Shown here piece by piece: positions 1-8,826 of a DNA stretch of 64,000 nucleotides. The stretch lies in the NCBI RefSeq assembly GCF_018881595.1, contig NZ_JACVQA010000001.1, positions 185,625 to 249,624 of the forward strand. The letters are read 5' to 3'. How positions within the stretch are numbered: position 1 is the stretch's first letter; each line of letters opens with the position of its first letter. A model generated the notes under the pieces. That model did not search any database. It saw nothing but the letters and a program-made list of their open reading frames with translations, and was not told where the DNA came from. The DNA comes from Polynucleobacter sp. UK-Gri1-W3. Lineage in GTDB: Bacteria; Pseudomonadota; Gammaproteobacteria; Burkholderiales; Burkholderiaceae. The position numbers and the translations under genes are program-made.

Positions 1-221
1 TTGATGCGTCTGCCTTTTTGGTGGTAGATAAAGCCAAAGAAAAGGATCTACGTCAAAGCGCTGAAATCACTATTCACCTTAAGGGCAAGGACTTGTTCGC
101 TGAAGCACATAACGCAGATCTCTATCACGCCATGGATGCCGTGGTTGATAAACTAGAGCGTCAAGTCGTAAAACATAAAGAAAAGATTCAGGATCATCAT
201 CACGAAAAGCATTTTGAGTGA
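1..221 (+). CDS. hpf: Ribosome hibernation promoting factor, C-terminal part
   Basis: Only the 3' part is present. The reading frame is open from base 3 (residues [16 protein letters not shown]) to the TGA at 219-221, so the start lies before the window; the TTG at base 18 is internal. The fragment matches the second half of the short Hpf/YhbH family, with the strand [13 protein letters not shown] and the helix [17 protein letters not shown], and ends in a His/Lys-rich tail. Hpf binds the 30S subunit and promotes inactive 100S ribosome dimers in stationary phase. It lies 33 bp before ptsN, the usual order downstream of rpoN in proteobacteria; rpoN itself would be outside the window. Confidence 0.9.
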   Translation, partial: DASAFLVVDKAKEKDLRQSAEITIHLKGKDLFAEAHNADLYHAMDAVVDKLERQVVKHKEKIQDHHHEKHFE

Positions 222-254
222 TTAATTGCGTCAGGACACCTATAATCAATTCAC

Positions 255-716
255 ATGAATGCCCTGATTAATCTTTTTACTCCCGACTGCATTGCATTAG
301 ACATCCCTGCCAAAAGCAGGGCTGATGCATTTGCAGCCGCTGGAGAACTATTCTCCAAACAAACCGGTATCGCAGCTAACTCAGTAGTAGAGTTCCTCAA
401 TGCTCGCGAAGATTTAGGCTCCACCGCTCTTGGCGCTGGAGTGGCAATACCCCATGGTCGCGTTAAAGGCTTAAAGCAGCCTAGTGCGACCTTTATGAGA
501 CTGCAAAATCCAATTGAATTTGCAGCTCCGGATGGCGAAGCGGTATCCATCATGATTTTCCTATTGGTGCCCGAAAAAGCTACGCAACAACATTTAGAAA
601 TTTTGTCTTCGATTGCTCAGCTACTATCAGATGCTGATGCTCGCCAGACTCTATCGTCTGCAGCGGATCCTTTAAAAGTTTGCGAACTCCTACAGCACTG
701 GGGCACAGCAAAATGA
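255..716 (+). CDS. ptsN: Nitrogen-regulatory PTS EIIA component (EIIA-Ntr)
   Basis: The 153-residue protein is the right size for EIIA-Ntr and carries the phosphorylatable histidine His67 in the motif AIPHGR. PtsN belongs to the nitrogen-related PTS branch; it has no sugar permease and works by binding partners (in other bacteria K+ transport and sensor kinases) according to its phosphorylation state. It follows hpf and its TGA overlaps the ATG of hprK (ATGA), so translation is probably coupled. EI and HPr homologues that could feed it phosphate are encoded at 32.1-34.1 kb. A TATAAT at 241-246 is too close to the ATG for a normal leader. Confidence 0.95.
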   Translation: MNALINLFTPDCIALDIPAKSRADAFAAAGELFSKQTGIAANSVVEFLNAREDLGSTALGAGVAIPHGRVKGLKQPSATFMRLQNPIEFAAPDGEAVSIMIFLLVPEKATQQHLEILSSIAQLLSDADARQTLSSAADPLKVCELLQHWGTAK

Positions 717-1699
717 CCCAGCTATTACTCCTAGAGGGAGTAACTGCCCAGCAGATTTTTGATGATAATGTTTCTGACTTAAAGCTTTCTTGGATCGGTG
801 GCCTTGAAGGCGCGGATCGCACATTTCCGTCTGAGGCCGTAAAGGCAGCCGCTGCTAGCTCAGACTTAGTAGGTCACTTAAACCTCATCCACCCAAGTCG
901 TATTCAGATTTTTGGTGAGCAAGAGGTTGACTATCACGCAGCCTTAGAGCCAAAACAAAGACAAGAACAAATTGCTAACTTGATATCCAAGACTCCGCCT
1001 TGCGTCATCGTAGCCGATGGCAAGAGCGCAGATCCTGACTTACAGTTGTTCTGTCAGCGCTCTTCAACCCCTTTGTTCACTACTGCGATTTCTGCGGCAG
1101 AAGTCATTGATCATTTACGCACCTACTTAACCAAAATTGGCGCACCTCAAATCACGATGCATGGTGTCTTTATGGACATCCTCGGTTTAGGGGTACTCCT
1201 CACTGGTGAATCTGGTCTAGGTAAAAGTGAATTAGGTCTTGAGCTCATATCTCGCGGGCATGGTCTAGTTGCTGACGATGCCGTTGACTTTGCACGCCTT
1301 GGACCTGATTACATTGAGGGTCGCTGCCCAGTGATCTTACGCAACTTACTTGAGGTGCGTGGATTAGGCTTACTAGATATTCGCACGATCTTTGGTGAAA
1401 CTGCTGTACGTCGCAAATTAAAACTCCGCCTGAATGTTCAACTTGTTCGAAGAACCGATGGTGAATTTGAGCGCCTGCCCCTTGAGACCCAACATATCGA
1501 TGTATTGGGTATTCCAATTCGAACAGTGAAAATTCAGGTGGCTGCAGGTCGTAACTTAGCGGTATTAGTTGAAGCCGCTGTTCGCAATACTATTTTGCAA
1601 CTGCGTGGCATTGATACCTTAAAAGAATTTATCGAACGTCAGCGCATTCAAATGAATGCTGAAGCTGATGCAACCAAGTCACAAGGTCGCCTGCTCTAA
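713..1699 (+). CDS. hprK: HPr kinase/phosphorylase
   Basis: The product is 328 residues from the ATG at 713, which overlaps the ptsN stop; an in-frame TTG at 680 would lie inside ptsN and is less likely. It has the Walker A P-loop GESGLGKS at residues 165-172 and the family signature [10 protein letters not shown] further on. HprK phosphorylates and dephosphorylates Ser46 of HPr, and the HPr gene in this window (33859-34128) does have Ser46. In beta-proteobacteria, which lack classic carbon repression by CcpA, HprK is tied to regulatory PTS functions. It sits in the compact ptsN-hprK-rapZ operon. Confidence 0.95.
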   Translation: MTQLLLLEGVTAQQIFDDNVSDLKLSWIGGLEGADRTFPSEAVKAAAASSDLVGHLNLIHPSRIQIFGEQEVDYHAALEPKQRQEQIANLISKTPPCVIVADGKSADPDLQLFCQRSSTPLFTTAISAAEVIDHLRTYLTKIGAPQITMHGVFMDILGLGVLLTGESGLGKSELGLELISRGHGLVADDAVDFARLGPDYIEGRCPVILRNLLEVRGLGLLDIRTIFGETAVRRKLKLRLNVQLVRRTDGEFERLPLETQHIDVLGIPIRTVKIQVAAGRNLAVLVEAAVRNTILQLRGIDTLKEFIERQRIQMNAEADATKSQGRLL

Positions 1700-1702
1700 G
1701 TT

Positions 1703-2593
1703 ATGCAGATAAATCTGATTACCGGAATCTCAGGCTCAGGTAAATCAGTAGCCCTGAGAGCTTTTGAAGATGCGGGCTATGACTGTGTAGACAATCTTCC
1801 TGTTCCTCTTCTAGAAAGCCTTATCTCCACCCTTGAAAAAGAAAAGTGTGAGCAAGTCGCCGTCGCTATCGATGCTCGTCGTGGGCAATCAATTGAAAAT
1901 TTACCCTCGATTCTTGAAAACTTACGCAAAAGTCACCAAGTCAGAATTGTTTTCTTAAATGCTGATACAAATACCCTCATTCAGCGCTTTTCTGAGACAC
2001 GTCGACGCCACCCCCTATCCACGAATCCCAAGCAGTCTCAATCTGCGACATTAATTGAAGCAATTGATAAAGAACGTAATCTGTTGGAGCCCTTACGCAC
2101 CCAGGCTCACAGCATCGATACCAGCAATCTACCTGCACATGCACTACGCTCCTGGATTCAGGATCTCCTCAAAGACAAACCTGTAGGTCTCACGGTCATT
2201 TTTGAATCTTTTGGCTTTAAAAAAGGTGTTCCCAGCGAAGCGGATCTGGTGTTTGATGTACGCTGCCTACCAAATCCTCATTACGACAAAGTATTGAGGC
2301 CTCTCACTGGCAATGACAAACCCGTAAAAGAATTTCTGGAAAAAATTCCAGAGGTATTGAGTATGGAATCAGACATCACGCAATTCATTAATAAGTGGTT
2401 GCCCCACTACATTGCTGATGGTCGCAGTTATTTAACGGTAGCTGTTGGTTGCACTGGCGGTCAACATCGCTCCGTTTATTTGGTCAACCGCTTAAGCGAA
2501 CACTTCCGCGCCCAAAAAGACCTTATAGATTTACAGCTTAATTTTTTAGATCGTCATCGCGAACTAGACTCAAGCCTTGCAGCAAAGTCTTAA
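1703..2593 (+). CDS. rapZ: RNase adapter / nucleotide-binding protein RapZ
   Basis: The 296-residue protein begins 3 bp after hprK. It has the P-loop GISGSGKS at residues 8-15 and the conserved C-terminal block GCTGGQHRSVYL typical of RapZ/YvcJ. In E. coli RapZ senses glucosamine-6-phosphate and guides RNase E to the small RNA GlmZ; whether beta-proteobacteria use the same RNA partner is not shown here. Its last 56 bases overlap, tail to tail, the 3' end of mutY on the other strand, so both C-termini are coded by the same DNA. Confidence 0.93.
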   Translation: MQINLITGISGSGKSVALRAFEDAGYDCVDNLPVPLLESLISTLEKEKCEQVAVAIDARRGQSIENLPSILENLRKSHQVRIVFLNADTNTLIQRFSETRRRHPLSTNPKQSQSATLIEAIDKERNLLEPLRTQAHSIDTSNLPAHALRSWIQDLLKDKPVGLTVIFESFGFKKGVPSEADLVFDVRCLPNPHYDKVLRPLTGNDKPVKEFLEKIPEVLSMESDITQFINKWLPHYIADGRSYLTVAVGCTGGQHRSVYLVNRLSEHFRAQKDLIDLQLNFLDRHRELDSSLAAKS

Positions 2594-3683
2594 TCGGCTG
2601 CGGTAGGCCATAGCGCCCCAACTGATTTAAAGGCACCCACTTTAGATCCGGATTTGAGAAGACCAACTCTTTTGAGCTACTTGCCCGCCAAATCTGCATC
2701 CACAAACGACGATGCGTAAAGACATGCTTAATTTCTTCGCTGTGCTTTACTGACTTACATACTTTCATCAGCGTAGCTAACTTTTCATCAGGTAATGCAA
2801 GGGCAAATAATGTTTCTGCACCGGTATCTGCGCTCTTTGCACCAGATACCCTTGGCGTCCACGGCCCCTCCGGCAAAGACCAAAGGCCACCCCAAATAGC
2901 TTTACTTGGGCGTTTTTGCAATAGGACAGAATTACCCCAGCGCATCAGCAACATATTGCAATCAAATTCTGGAGATTTTGTCTTCTTCGTTTTTTGCGGA
3001 AGTAAAAGAACTTGATCGCTTAAATTAGCTTGGCAATTTTTCGCAAATGGGCATTTCTTTTCCGAACCTAAACAAACAGGTTTACGTGACGTACACCAAG
3101 TAGCGCCAAAGTCCATCAACGCCTGCGTATACACTGGCATGTCTGCCGGCTTACTTGGCAATAAGTCGGTTGCTAAAGTCCATAGGCGATCGTTTACTAC
3201 CTTATCTTGTATCGGACCCTCGATTGCAAATAGACGCGCAAGAATACGCTTCACATTGGCATCCAGAATAGGCGCGCGCTCATGAAACGCGAAAGCTGCG
3301 ATAGCACCTGCAGTAGAGCGACCGATACCTTTCAATTGCTCAAGTAAAGCTGGGTCACTGGGAAACTGGCCCTTGAACTCTGCCATGACCTGCTTTGCAC
3401 AAGCATGTAAATTTCTGGCGCGCGAGTAATAACCTAAACCAGCCCACTCGGCGAGCACCTCATCAATAACAGCAACGGCTAATTTTTTAACTGTTGGAAA
3501 GCGCTTCATAAAGCGTGGATAACGCTCAAGGACAGTAGCCACTTGAGTTTGCTGCAACATGATTTCTGAAACCCATACTGCATAAGGGTCTCGATTACCT
3601 TGCCACGGTAAGCCCGAACGCCCACTGATCGCATGCCAAGCCACCAACTTTGAAGCAAATGTGTTGATCAACGTTTTTGACAT
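2538..3683 (-). CDS. mutY: Adenine DNA glycosylase MutY
   Basis: MutY removes adenine mispaired with 8-oxoguanine. The 381-residue protein shows catalytic Glu40 (SEIMLQQTQ), the helix-hairpin-helix around residues 117-130 with catalytic Asp141 (PILDANVKRI), the iron-sulfur cluster cysteines, and a C-terminal NUDIX-like domain for 8-oxoG recognition. The cluster cysteines are Cys197, Cys204, Cys211 and Cys217, a C-X6-C-X6-C-X5-C pattern instead of the usual C-X6-C-X2-C-X5-C, so this loop has four extra residues. The start overlaps the end of mutM by 16 bases; the two repair genes are transcribed mutM then mutY. Confidence 0.95.
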   Translation of the reverse strand: MSKTLINTFASKLVAWHAISGRSGLPWQGNRDPYAVWVSEIMLQQTQVATVLERYPRFMKRFPTVKKLAVAVIDEVLAEWAGLGYYSRARNLHACAKQVMAEFKGQFPSDPALLEQLKGIGRSTAGAIAAFAFHERAPILDANVKRILARLFAIEGPIQDKVVNDRLWTLATDLLPSKPADMPVYTQALMDFGATWCTSRKPVCLGSEKKCPFAKNCQANLSDQVLLLPQKTKKTKSPEFDCNMLLMRWGNSVLLQKRPSKAIWGGLWSLPEGPWTPRVSGAKSADTGAETLFALALPDEKLATLMKVCKSVKHSEEIKHVFTHRRLWMQIWRASSSKELVFSNPDLKWVPLNQLGRYGLPQPIKTLLQGLSLVRDDDLKN

Positions 3684-4504
3684 TGGGGACAGAAATAAGT
3701 AGAGCGTTGACCTTGTACTATCTGATTAATCGGTATTTTACATACCTTGCATGGCAAGCCTTTGCGATCATAGACTTTGGTTTGAACCATAAAGTGGCCG
3801 GGATCACCGTCGCTATTCACAAAATCTTTTAATGAGCTGCCACCCGCATCGATTGCTTTTTTCAATATGGATCTCACCGCTTTAGCAAGACGAGAGCATT
3901 GTGGGCGAGTGAGCTTGCCGGCCGCCTTTGCAGGATGAATGCCTGCCTCAAATAAACTTTCTGAGCAATAAATATTACCAACACCAACAACTGCTTGGCC
4001 GGCCAACAGAAATTGCTTCACAGCCACGCTGCGCTTACGGGAAGTTCGGTACAAAATGTCTGCGCCCAGCTCACCAGAAAACTCCGGCGAAAATGGTTCC
4101 ACGCCCAGCTTTTGTAAAAGCGTAAATTTTTCAATAGGGCCTTTTGACTTGGGATGCCACAAGACTGCGCCAAACTTTCGTGGGTCATGTAAGCGCAAGC
4201 TGAACTTTGCAAATTCCAACGTGACCCGATCATGGGTCTTCAGGGGGTCGGAACTTGGAAGGACGCGCAGAGTCCCTGTCATTCCCAGATGAATCAGCAA
4301 ATAACCTGTATCCATTTCCAATAAAAGATACTTCCCGCGCCTTTCAATAGCGTGCACTGTTTGACCGGGCAAGGTTTTAGGAAGGCTAGCCGGCACAGGC
4401 CAGCGCAAGCGTCCGTCAATAATCTTGACGGCACTGACCTTCCGCCCCTCGAGATGGGGGGCGATTCCTAATCGGGTGACTTCTACTTCTGGAAGTTCTG
4501 GCAT
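3668..4504 (-). CDS. mutM: Formamidopyrimidine-DNA glycosylase
   Basis: This bifunctional glycosylase/AP lyase excises 8-oxoguanine and formamidopyrimidines opposite cytosine. The 278-residue protein starts MPELPEVE, giving catalytic Pro2 and Glu3 after Met removal, has the conserved Lys in ERRGKYLL near residue 58, and ends with a zinc finger of the form C-X2-C-X16-C-X2-C (CKVC...CPQC). It is first in a two-gene unit with mutY, so the two enzymes acting on the same lesion are made together. The start is divergent from the TPR-LolB gene, with only 35 bp between them. Confidence 0.96.
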   Translation of the reverse strand: MPELPEVEVTRLGIAPHLEGRKVSAVKIIDGRLRWPVPASLPKTLPGQTVHAIERRGKYLLLEMDTGYLLIHLGMTGTLRVLPSSDPLKTHDRVTLEFAKFSLRLHDPRKFGAVLWHPKSKGPIEKFTLLQKLGVEPFSPEFSGELGADILYRTSRKRSVAVKQFLLAGQAVVGVGNIYCSESLFEAGIHPAKAAGKLTRPQCSRLAKAVRSILKKAIDAGGSSLKDFVNSDGDPGHFMVQTKVYDRKGLPCKVCKIPINQIVQGQRSTYFCPQCQKR

Positions 4505-4539
4505 AAATGGATTGTAGATTCGCGGATTAGAATGTGCTT

Positions 4540-6027
4540 ATGAATAAATTCAGACTAAAACCTCTCTTACAGGGTTTATTCCTGGCAGCCCTGACTGGTG
4601 GAGCAATTTCATCAGCGCATGCCCAGACCCAGCAAGATGGATTGCAAACCGGTGAAGCAGTATTTGAAGTGCTCGCCTCAGAAATTGCCATTCAGCGGGG
4701 TGAGGCTGGGTTGGCATATAACACCTACCTGGAAATGGCTCGTCAATATAAAGATCCTAGGCTCGCCCAAAGAGCTATGGAAATTGCGATTGCAGGTGGA
4801 TCTCCTGATTTAGCCATGCAAGCAGCCAAAACATGGGATGAACTATCTCCAAACTCGGATACAAAACCCAAAGAAGTATTGGTGACCCTCTTGGTATTAA
4901 GCAACCGCTGGAATGATGCAGTAAAGCCAGCCATTGCTTTACTACGCCAACAAACACCTGCGGAACAAGAAAATACCCTCTTACAGTTACAAGCATTACT
5001 AGCTAAAGCGAAAGATGAGTCTGAGGCCTTACGCGCTTTTTATGACATTGCATCTTCTGTCAAGATTCCTCCCAAGGATCCTGGCTTACTTTATACGTAC
5101 GCCATGTCTGCTGAAAAAGCAGGTCACATTGATGTAATGGAAAAAACTTTGCGCGATATTTTGCGCAAGAACCCAAATGATGTGAATTCGTTAAATGCTC
5201 TTGGTTACTCCTTAGCTGATCGCAATATAAAGCTACCTGAAGCACTTACACTCATTAGCAAAGCACATCAACTCTCACCAAAAGATAGTTTTATTTTGGA
5301 TAGCCTAGGTTGGGTAAACTTCCGTCTTGGCAAAAATACACTTGCCTTAGAACAGTTGCAGCAAGCATTTGCCATGAAACCAGAAGCAGATATTGCAGCC
5401 CATACTGGTGAAGTGTTATGGGCAATGAATCGCCGTCCTGAAGCAGAAGAAATGTGGCGTCAAGGACAAAAGTTAGATGCCAATAATCCAACCCTCAAAG
5501 AAACCTTACAACGTCTAAAGCCTGACTGGGCAAAGGATGACCAGATTTCCAAGGGCTCGTGGGATGGGCGCTTTTCAGTCAAAGTGATTGGTTTAACTGA
5601 GTCGCAAAACCAAGGTGGCTCTGGTGGCTTTACTTTGACCCAAGACGCATTAAAAGATGTTTTAGAAATCCGTAGCCCTATGGGCGGATCAATTGCGAAA
5701 ATCACTATTACACCTGGTGAAGCTACGCTCGAAAGTGATGGCAAAGTTGTTACTGCATTGGATGCAGATACATTGGTACAAAATACTTTAGGCCTTCCGC
5801 TACCAGCGCGTGGACTATCCAATTGGTTAAGAGGCGAAGTGCGCCCCGGAAGCGAAGCAAGTATCGAGAGAAACCCCAAGGGTCAAGTGAGCAAAATTAG
5901 TCAAGACGGTTGGGACTTGGTATACACATGGAGTAATACCAATCGGCTTGAAAAACTGATCATGACACGCAGCTCTAATATCGGCTCGATTGATATTCGC
6001 CTCGTATTTGATCGCCCGAATGATTAA
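4540..6027 (+). CDS. Periplasmic TPR protein fused to a LolB-like domain
   Basis: A 495-residue fusion (ATG at 4540; an in-frame GTG at 4534 adds two residues). Residues 1-29 form a signal peptide ending in AHA. Residues about 35-325 are helical tetratricopeptide repeats, clearest at 200-315. Residues about 341-492 match LolB, the outer-membrane acceptor of lipoproteins: WDGRF start, then GGFTLTQ, LEIRSPMGGS, ADTLVQNTLGLPLP and QDGWDLVYTW. In related bacteria a TPR gene and lolB are separate neighbours upstream of ispE. The protein contains no cysteine, so it cannot carry the lipid anchor of normal LolB. The loop that bears a functional Leu in E. coli LolB appears to have Met381. There is no frameshift between the halves. 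Confidence 0.85.
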   Translation: MNKFRLKPLLQGLFLAALTGGAISSAHAQTQQDGLQTGEAVFEVLASEIAIQRGEAGLAYNTYLEMARQYKDPRLAQRAMEIAIAGGSPDLAMQAAKTWDELSPNSDTKPKEVLVTLLVLSNRWNDAVKPAIALLRQQTPAEQENTLLQLQALLAKAKDESEALRAFYDIASSVKIPPKDPGLLYTYAMSAEKAGHIDVMEKTLRDILRKNPNDVNSLNALGYSLADRNIKLPEALTLISKAHQLSPKDSFILDSLGWVNFRLGKNTLALEQLQQAFAMKPEADIAAHTGEVLWAMNRRPEAEEMWRQGQKLDANNPTLKETLQRLKPDWAKDDQISKGSWDGRFSVKVIGLTESQNQGGSGGFTLTQDALKDVLEIRSPMGGSIAKITITPGEATLESDGKVVTALDADTLVQNTLGLPLPARGLSNWLRGEVRPGSEASIERNPKGQVSKISQDGWDLVYTWSNTNRLEKLIMTRSSNIGSIDIRLVFDRPND

Positions 6028-6038
6028 GCAAAACCATT

Positions 6039-6917
6039 ATGGCGAACTCTGATCAGTTAACACTTCGGTCGCCAGCCAAGCTCAATCTTTTTCTTCATAT
6101 CATTGGGCGCAGAGATGATGGATATCATCTACTTCAATCTGTTTTTCAGCTGATTGATTGGTGCGATACCATTCACTTAAAAAGCATTTCTGAAAACGAA
6201 GTGCGCCGCATTAATGCAATCCCTGGCGTTCCGCCCGAACAAGATTTAGTCGTACGCGCGGCAAACTTACTCAAAGATTTTTGCAAGATTGAAGCTGGTG
6301 TTGAAATCGATCTTCAAAAAGAAATTCCGATGGGTGCCGGTATGGGGGGTGGATCCTCTGATGCAGCTACTACCCTAATTGGCCTGAATGCCCTTTGGAA
6401 TCTCAATCTATCCAAAGAAACGCTTTGCACCCTGGGATTAAAGCTTGGGGCTGATGTCCCATTTTTCATTTTTGGTCAAAATGCCTTTGTTGAAGGCATT
6501 GGGGAGAAAATTCATGCAATTTCCCTTCAAAGCCCTGATTTTTTGGTGCTCTTTCCCAATAAAGGCATAGCAACCGTTAGCATTTTTCAAGACCCGGAAT
6601 TGACCCGAGATCACGCTCAGATTACAATTGATGGCTTTCTTGCATCGCCAATGTCATTTCAGTCCAATGATTGTCAGGCGGTAGCGATGCGGATTTGCCC
6701 AGAAGTGAAGCAAGCTTTGAATTGGATTAACCAGGCAATACCGGGCTCACAGCCCCGAATGTCTGGCTCTGGAAGTAGCGTTTTTGCAGTCTTAGATCCT
6801 AAGACTGACACCGCAAAACTAGAAAATCTTTTACAAAATCTTCCTAAAGGGTGGGTAGGCCGGATTGTTCGGGGGCTAAATAAAAATCCCGCTTACAATT
6901 TGGTTTCTTCAGATTAA
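6039..6917 (+). CDS. ispE: 4-diphosphocytidyl-2-C-methyl-D-erythritol kinase
   Basis: IspE phosphorylates CDP-methylerythritol in the MEP route to isoprenoids. The 292-residue protein has the GHMP-kinase features: catalytic-site Lys14 in SPAKLNLFLH, the glycine-rich ATP loop PMGAGMGGGSSDA starting at residue 97, the ADVPFF motif around 148, and the C-terminal MSGSGSSVFA motif. It starts 11 bp after the TPR-LolB gene and is probably cotranscribed with it. tRNA-Gln follows 5 bp after the stop. Confidence 0.96.
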   Translation: MANSDQLTLRSPAKLNLFLHIIGRRDDGYHLLQSVFQLIDWCDTIHLKSISENEVRRINAIPGVPPEQDLVVRAANLLKDFCKIEAGVEIDLQKEIPMGAGMGGGSSDAATTLIGLNALWNLNLSKETLCTLGLKLGADVPFFIFGQNAFVEGIGEKIHAISLQSPDFLVLFPNKGIATVSIFQDPELTRDHAQITIDGFLASPMSFQSNDCQAVAMRICPEVKQALNWINQAIPGSQPRMSGSGSSVFAVLDPKTDTAKLENLLQNLPKGWVGRIVRGLNKNPAYNLVSSD

Positions 6918-6922
6918 GCTGT

Positions 6923-6999
6923 AGGGGAATCGCCAAGCTGGTTAAGGCACTGGATTTTGATTCCAGCATGCGAAGGTTCGAATCCTTCTTCCCCTGCCA
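6923..6999 (+). tRNA. tRNA-Gln (anticodon TTG), CCA encoded
   Basis: The cloverleaf folds completely: acceptor stem AGGGGAA (6923-6929) with TTCCCCT (6989-6995), a GCC/GGC D stem, anticodon stem CTGGA/TCCAG around loop TTTTGAT giving anticodon TTG, and T stem GAAGG/CCTTC with loop TTCGAAT. The discriminator is G and the CCA end is encoded at 6997-6999. The first base pair is A1-U72, whereas E. coli tRNA-Gln has U1-A72. It lies between ispE and prs, the common location in beta-proteobacteria. Confidence 0.98.
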
Positions 7000-7053
7000 A
7001 ATACTGTAGAAACGATAAAGATAACCTTTTGACCCCATAAAACCCTTAAGACT

Positions 7054-8019
7054 ATGTCCTCCACAAACGCAGATTTATTGACTCTTTTCACAGGCAACGC
7101 AAATCCCGTTTTGGCTGAGGCTGTAGCCAAAGAACTCAATCTCCCAATGGGAAAAGCCTTTGTTGGCCGATTCTCCGATGGTGAGATCCAAGTAGAAATT
7201 CAAGAGAACGTTCGCGGCAAGAATGTCGTGGTCATCCAATCAACCTGCGCACCTACAAATGACAGCTTGATGGAACTCATGATCATGATTGATGCCCTGA
7301 AACGAGCATCTGCAAGCTGCATAACCGCAGTGATTCCTTACTTCGGTTATGCCCGTCAAGACCGCCGCCCTCGTTCTGCACGCGTTGCAATCTCTGCTCG
7401 TATTGTGGCTAACATGCTTCAGTCAGTTGCTGGCATCGAACGCGTTTTGACAATGGATCTTCATGCAGATCAAATTCAAGGCTTCTTTGATATTCCGGTA
7501 GACAACATCTATGCTTCCCCAGTCCTTTTAGCTGACCTAGAAGCACAGAAGACCAAAAAAGATCTGATCATCGTATCTCCAGATATTGGCGGTGTAGTAC
7601 GCGCCCGCGCAATGGCCAAGCAATTAGGCACTGATTTAGCCATTATTGATAAACGTCGCCCTAAAGCGAACGTATCTGAAGTAATGCACCTGATTGGCGA
7701 AGTAGAAGGCCGTCACTGCGTCATCATGGATGACATCATCGATACCGGTGGAACACTCTGTAAGGCCGCTGAAGCGCTTAAAGAGCGTGGTGCCAAGGGT
7801 GTTACCGCCTACTGTACTCACGCCGTGCTATCAGGCGGTGCTGTAGCCCGTATTGCTGCTTCTGAATTAGATGAGCTAGTAGTCACCGACACCATTCCTC
7901 TGACGCCAGAGGCGATGAAAGTGTCCAAAATTCGTCAATTGAGCGTCGCTCCGATTCTTGCTGAAACCCTTTCCCGCATTAGCAAAGGTGATTCAGTGAT
8001 GTCGATGTTTGCTGAATAA
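7054..8019 (+). CDS. prs: Ribose-phosphate pyrophosphokinase (PRPP synthetase)
   Basis: Prs makes phosphoribosyl pyrophosphate from ribose-5-phosphate and ATP for purine, pyrimidine, His, Trp and NAD synthesis. The 321-residue protein is full length for class I enzymes and has the flexible-loop region [12 protein letters not shown], the ATP-site His in [12 protein letters not shown], and the PRPP-binding motif [11 protein letters not shown]. It lies 54 bp after tRNA-Gln; no clear promoter or terminator was seen in that gap. Confidence 0.97.
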   Translation: MSSTNADLLTLFTGNANPVLAEAVAKELNLPMGKAFVGRFSDGEIQVEIQENVRGKNVVVIQSTCAPTNDSLMELMIMIDALKRASASCITAVIPYFGYARQDRRPRSARVAISARIVANMLQSVAGIERVLTMDLHADQIQGFFDIPVDNIYASPVLLADLEAQKTKKDLIIVSPDIGGVVRARAMAKQLGTDLAIIDKRRPKANVSEVMHLIGEVEGRHCVIMDDIIDTGGTLCKAAEALKERGAKGVTAYCTHAVLSGGAVARIAASELDELVVTDTIPLTPEAMKVSKIRQLSVAPILAETLSRISKGDSVMSMFAE

Positions 8020-8093
8020 GCCAAAAATCACCGTTTTACCCCAGTTTTTGGTAGTTTTAAGCCTTTTGTAGGCAAAAACTTCCTTTCCCACGA

Positions 8094-8099
8094 TATAAT
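8094..8099 (+). promoter_or_regulatory. Candidate -10 box for rplY
   Basis: A perfect TATAAT lies 57 bp before the rplY start in the prs-rplY gap. No good -35 is found at the normal spacing, so the box alone supports this call. Transcription from it would begin near 8106 and place a stem-loop at the very 5' end of the message. Confidence 0.45.
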
Positions 8100-8107
8100 C
8101 GAAGGCT

Positions 8108-8131
8108 TTTCCGTTTGGTCGCGAACGGAAA
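8108..8131 (+). promoter_or_regulatory. Stem-loop in the rplY 5' leader
   Basis: TTTCCGTT (8108-8115) pairs perfectly with AACGGAAA (8124-8131), extended by one G-U and one G-C pair to a four-base loop. It starts within a few bases of the predicted transcript start and ends 24 bp before the ATG. No run of T follows, so it is not an intrinsic terminator. It may stabilise the message or serve r-protein feedback control; function is inferred only. Confidence 0.4.
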
Positions 8132-8155
8132 TTAACCTTAATTAGGAAATTCATC

Positions 8156-8800
8156 ATGAAAGTAGTTGCCTTTGAAAGAAGCGTACAGGGAACGGGTGCG
8201 AGCCGCCGTCTGCGCAATTCCGGAAAAACTCCGGGAATCGTTTACGGTAGTAAAGATCCAGTTTCGGTCATCGAGTTAGACCATAACGCGTTGTTCCATG
8301 CTCTCCGCAAGGAAGCATTCCACTCATCCATTCTGGATTTGGAAATTGATGGCAAGACACAAAAAGTGTTGTTGCGCGATTACCAAATGCATCCATTTAA
8401 GCCATTGGTATTGCACATTGACTTCCAGCGCGTATCCGCGACTGAGAAAGTTCATATGCGCGTTCCATTGCACTTCACCAATGCTGATTCCTCAGCTGCC
8501 GTTAAATTGCAAGGCGCTGTTATTAGCCACATCCTTACTGAACTTGAAGTTTCTTGCTTACCAGCAGACTTGCCAGAGTTCATCGAAGTGGACTTGGCGA
8601 AGATTGAAGTTGGTCATGGTGTTCACGCTAAAGATCTTGCATTGCCAAAAGGCGTTACTTTGGTATTACATGTTGAACAAGAGAACCCAGTACTTGCAAA
8701 CGCACGTATTCCAGCGGTTAAATCTGCTGATACAGAAGCAGCTCCTGCGGCACCAGCTGCAGCAGCTCCTGCGGCCGATGCTGCAAAGGATAAAGCTTAA
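8156..8800 (+). CDS. rplY: Ribosomal protein bL25, long CTC form
   Basis: bL25 binds 5S rRNA in the 50S subunit. The 214-residue protein is the long CTC-type form: an N-terminal 5S-binding domain of about 95 residues (start MKVVAFERS, motif GKTPGIVYG), a C-terminal beta domain, and an Ala/Pro-rich low-complexity tail ending in DAAKDKA. The start is preceded by AGGA at good spacing. It has its own candidate promoter and is closed by a strong terminator at 8827. A 205-residue frame overlapping it (8298-8915) is a Cys/His/Leu-rich shadow. Confidence 0.95.
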   Translation: MKVVAFERSVQGTGASRRLRNSGKTPGIVYGSKDPVSVIELDHNALFHALRKEAFHSSILDLEIDGKTQKVLLRDYQMHPFKPLVLHIDFQRVSATEKVHMRVPLHFTNADSSAAVKLQGAVISHILTELEVSCLPADLPEFIEVDLAKIEVGHGVHAKDLALPKGVTLVLHVEQENPVLANARIPAVKSADTEAAPAAPAAAAPAADAAKDKA

Positions 8801-8826
8801 TTTATTAGCTAAATCGCTTGTACTAG

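Noticed and set aside
241-246. TATAAT just before ptsN as a promoter.
   Set aside because: It is 8 bp from the ATG, which would give an almost leaderless message, and there is no -35 at normal spacing.
5550-5570. A frameshift or assembly error joining TPR and lolB genes.
   Set aside because: The frame is continuous, with a plausible linker and no internal start, stop or lipobox remnant at the junction.
5460-5879. A 139-residue minus-strand frame inside the TPR-LolB gene.
   Set aside because: It is antisense to a clear LolB-like coding region and has no ribosome site or family match.
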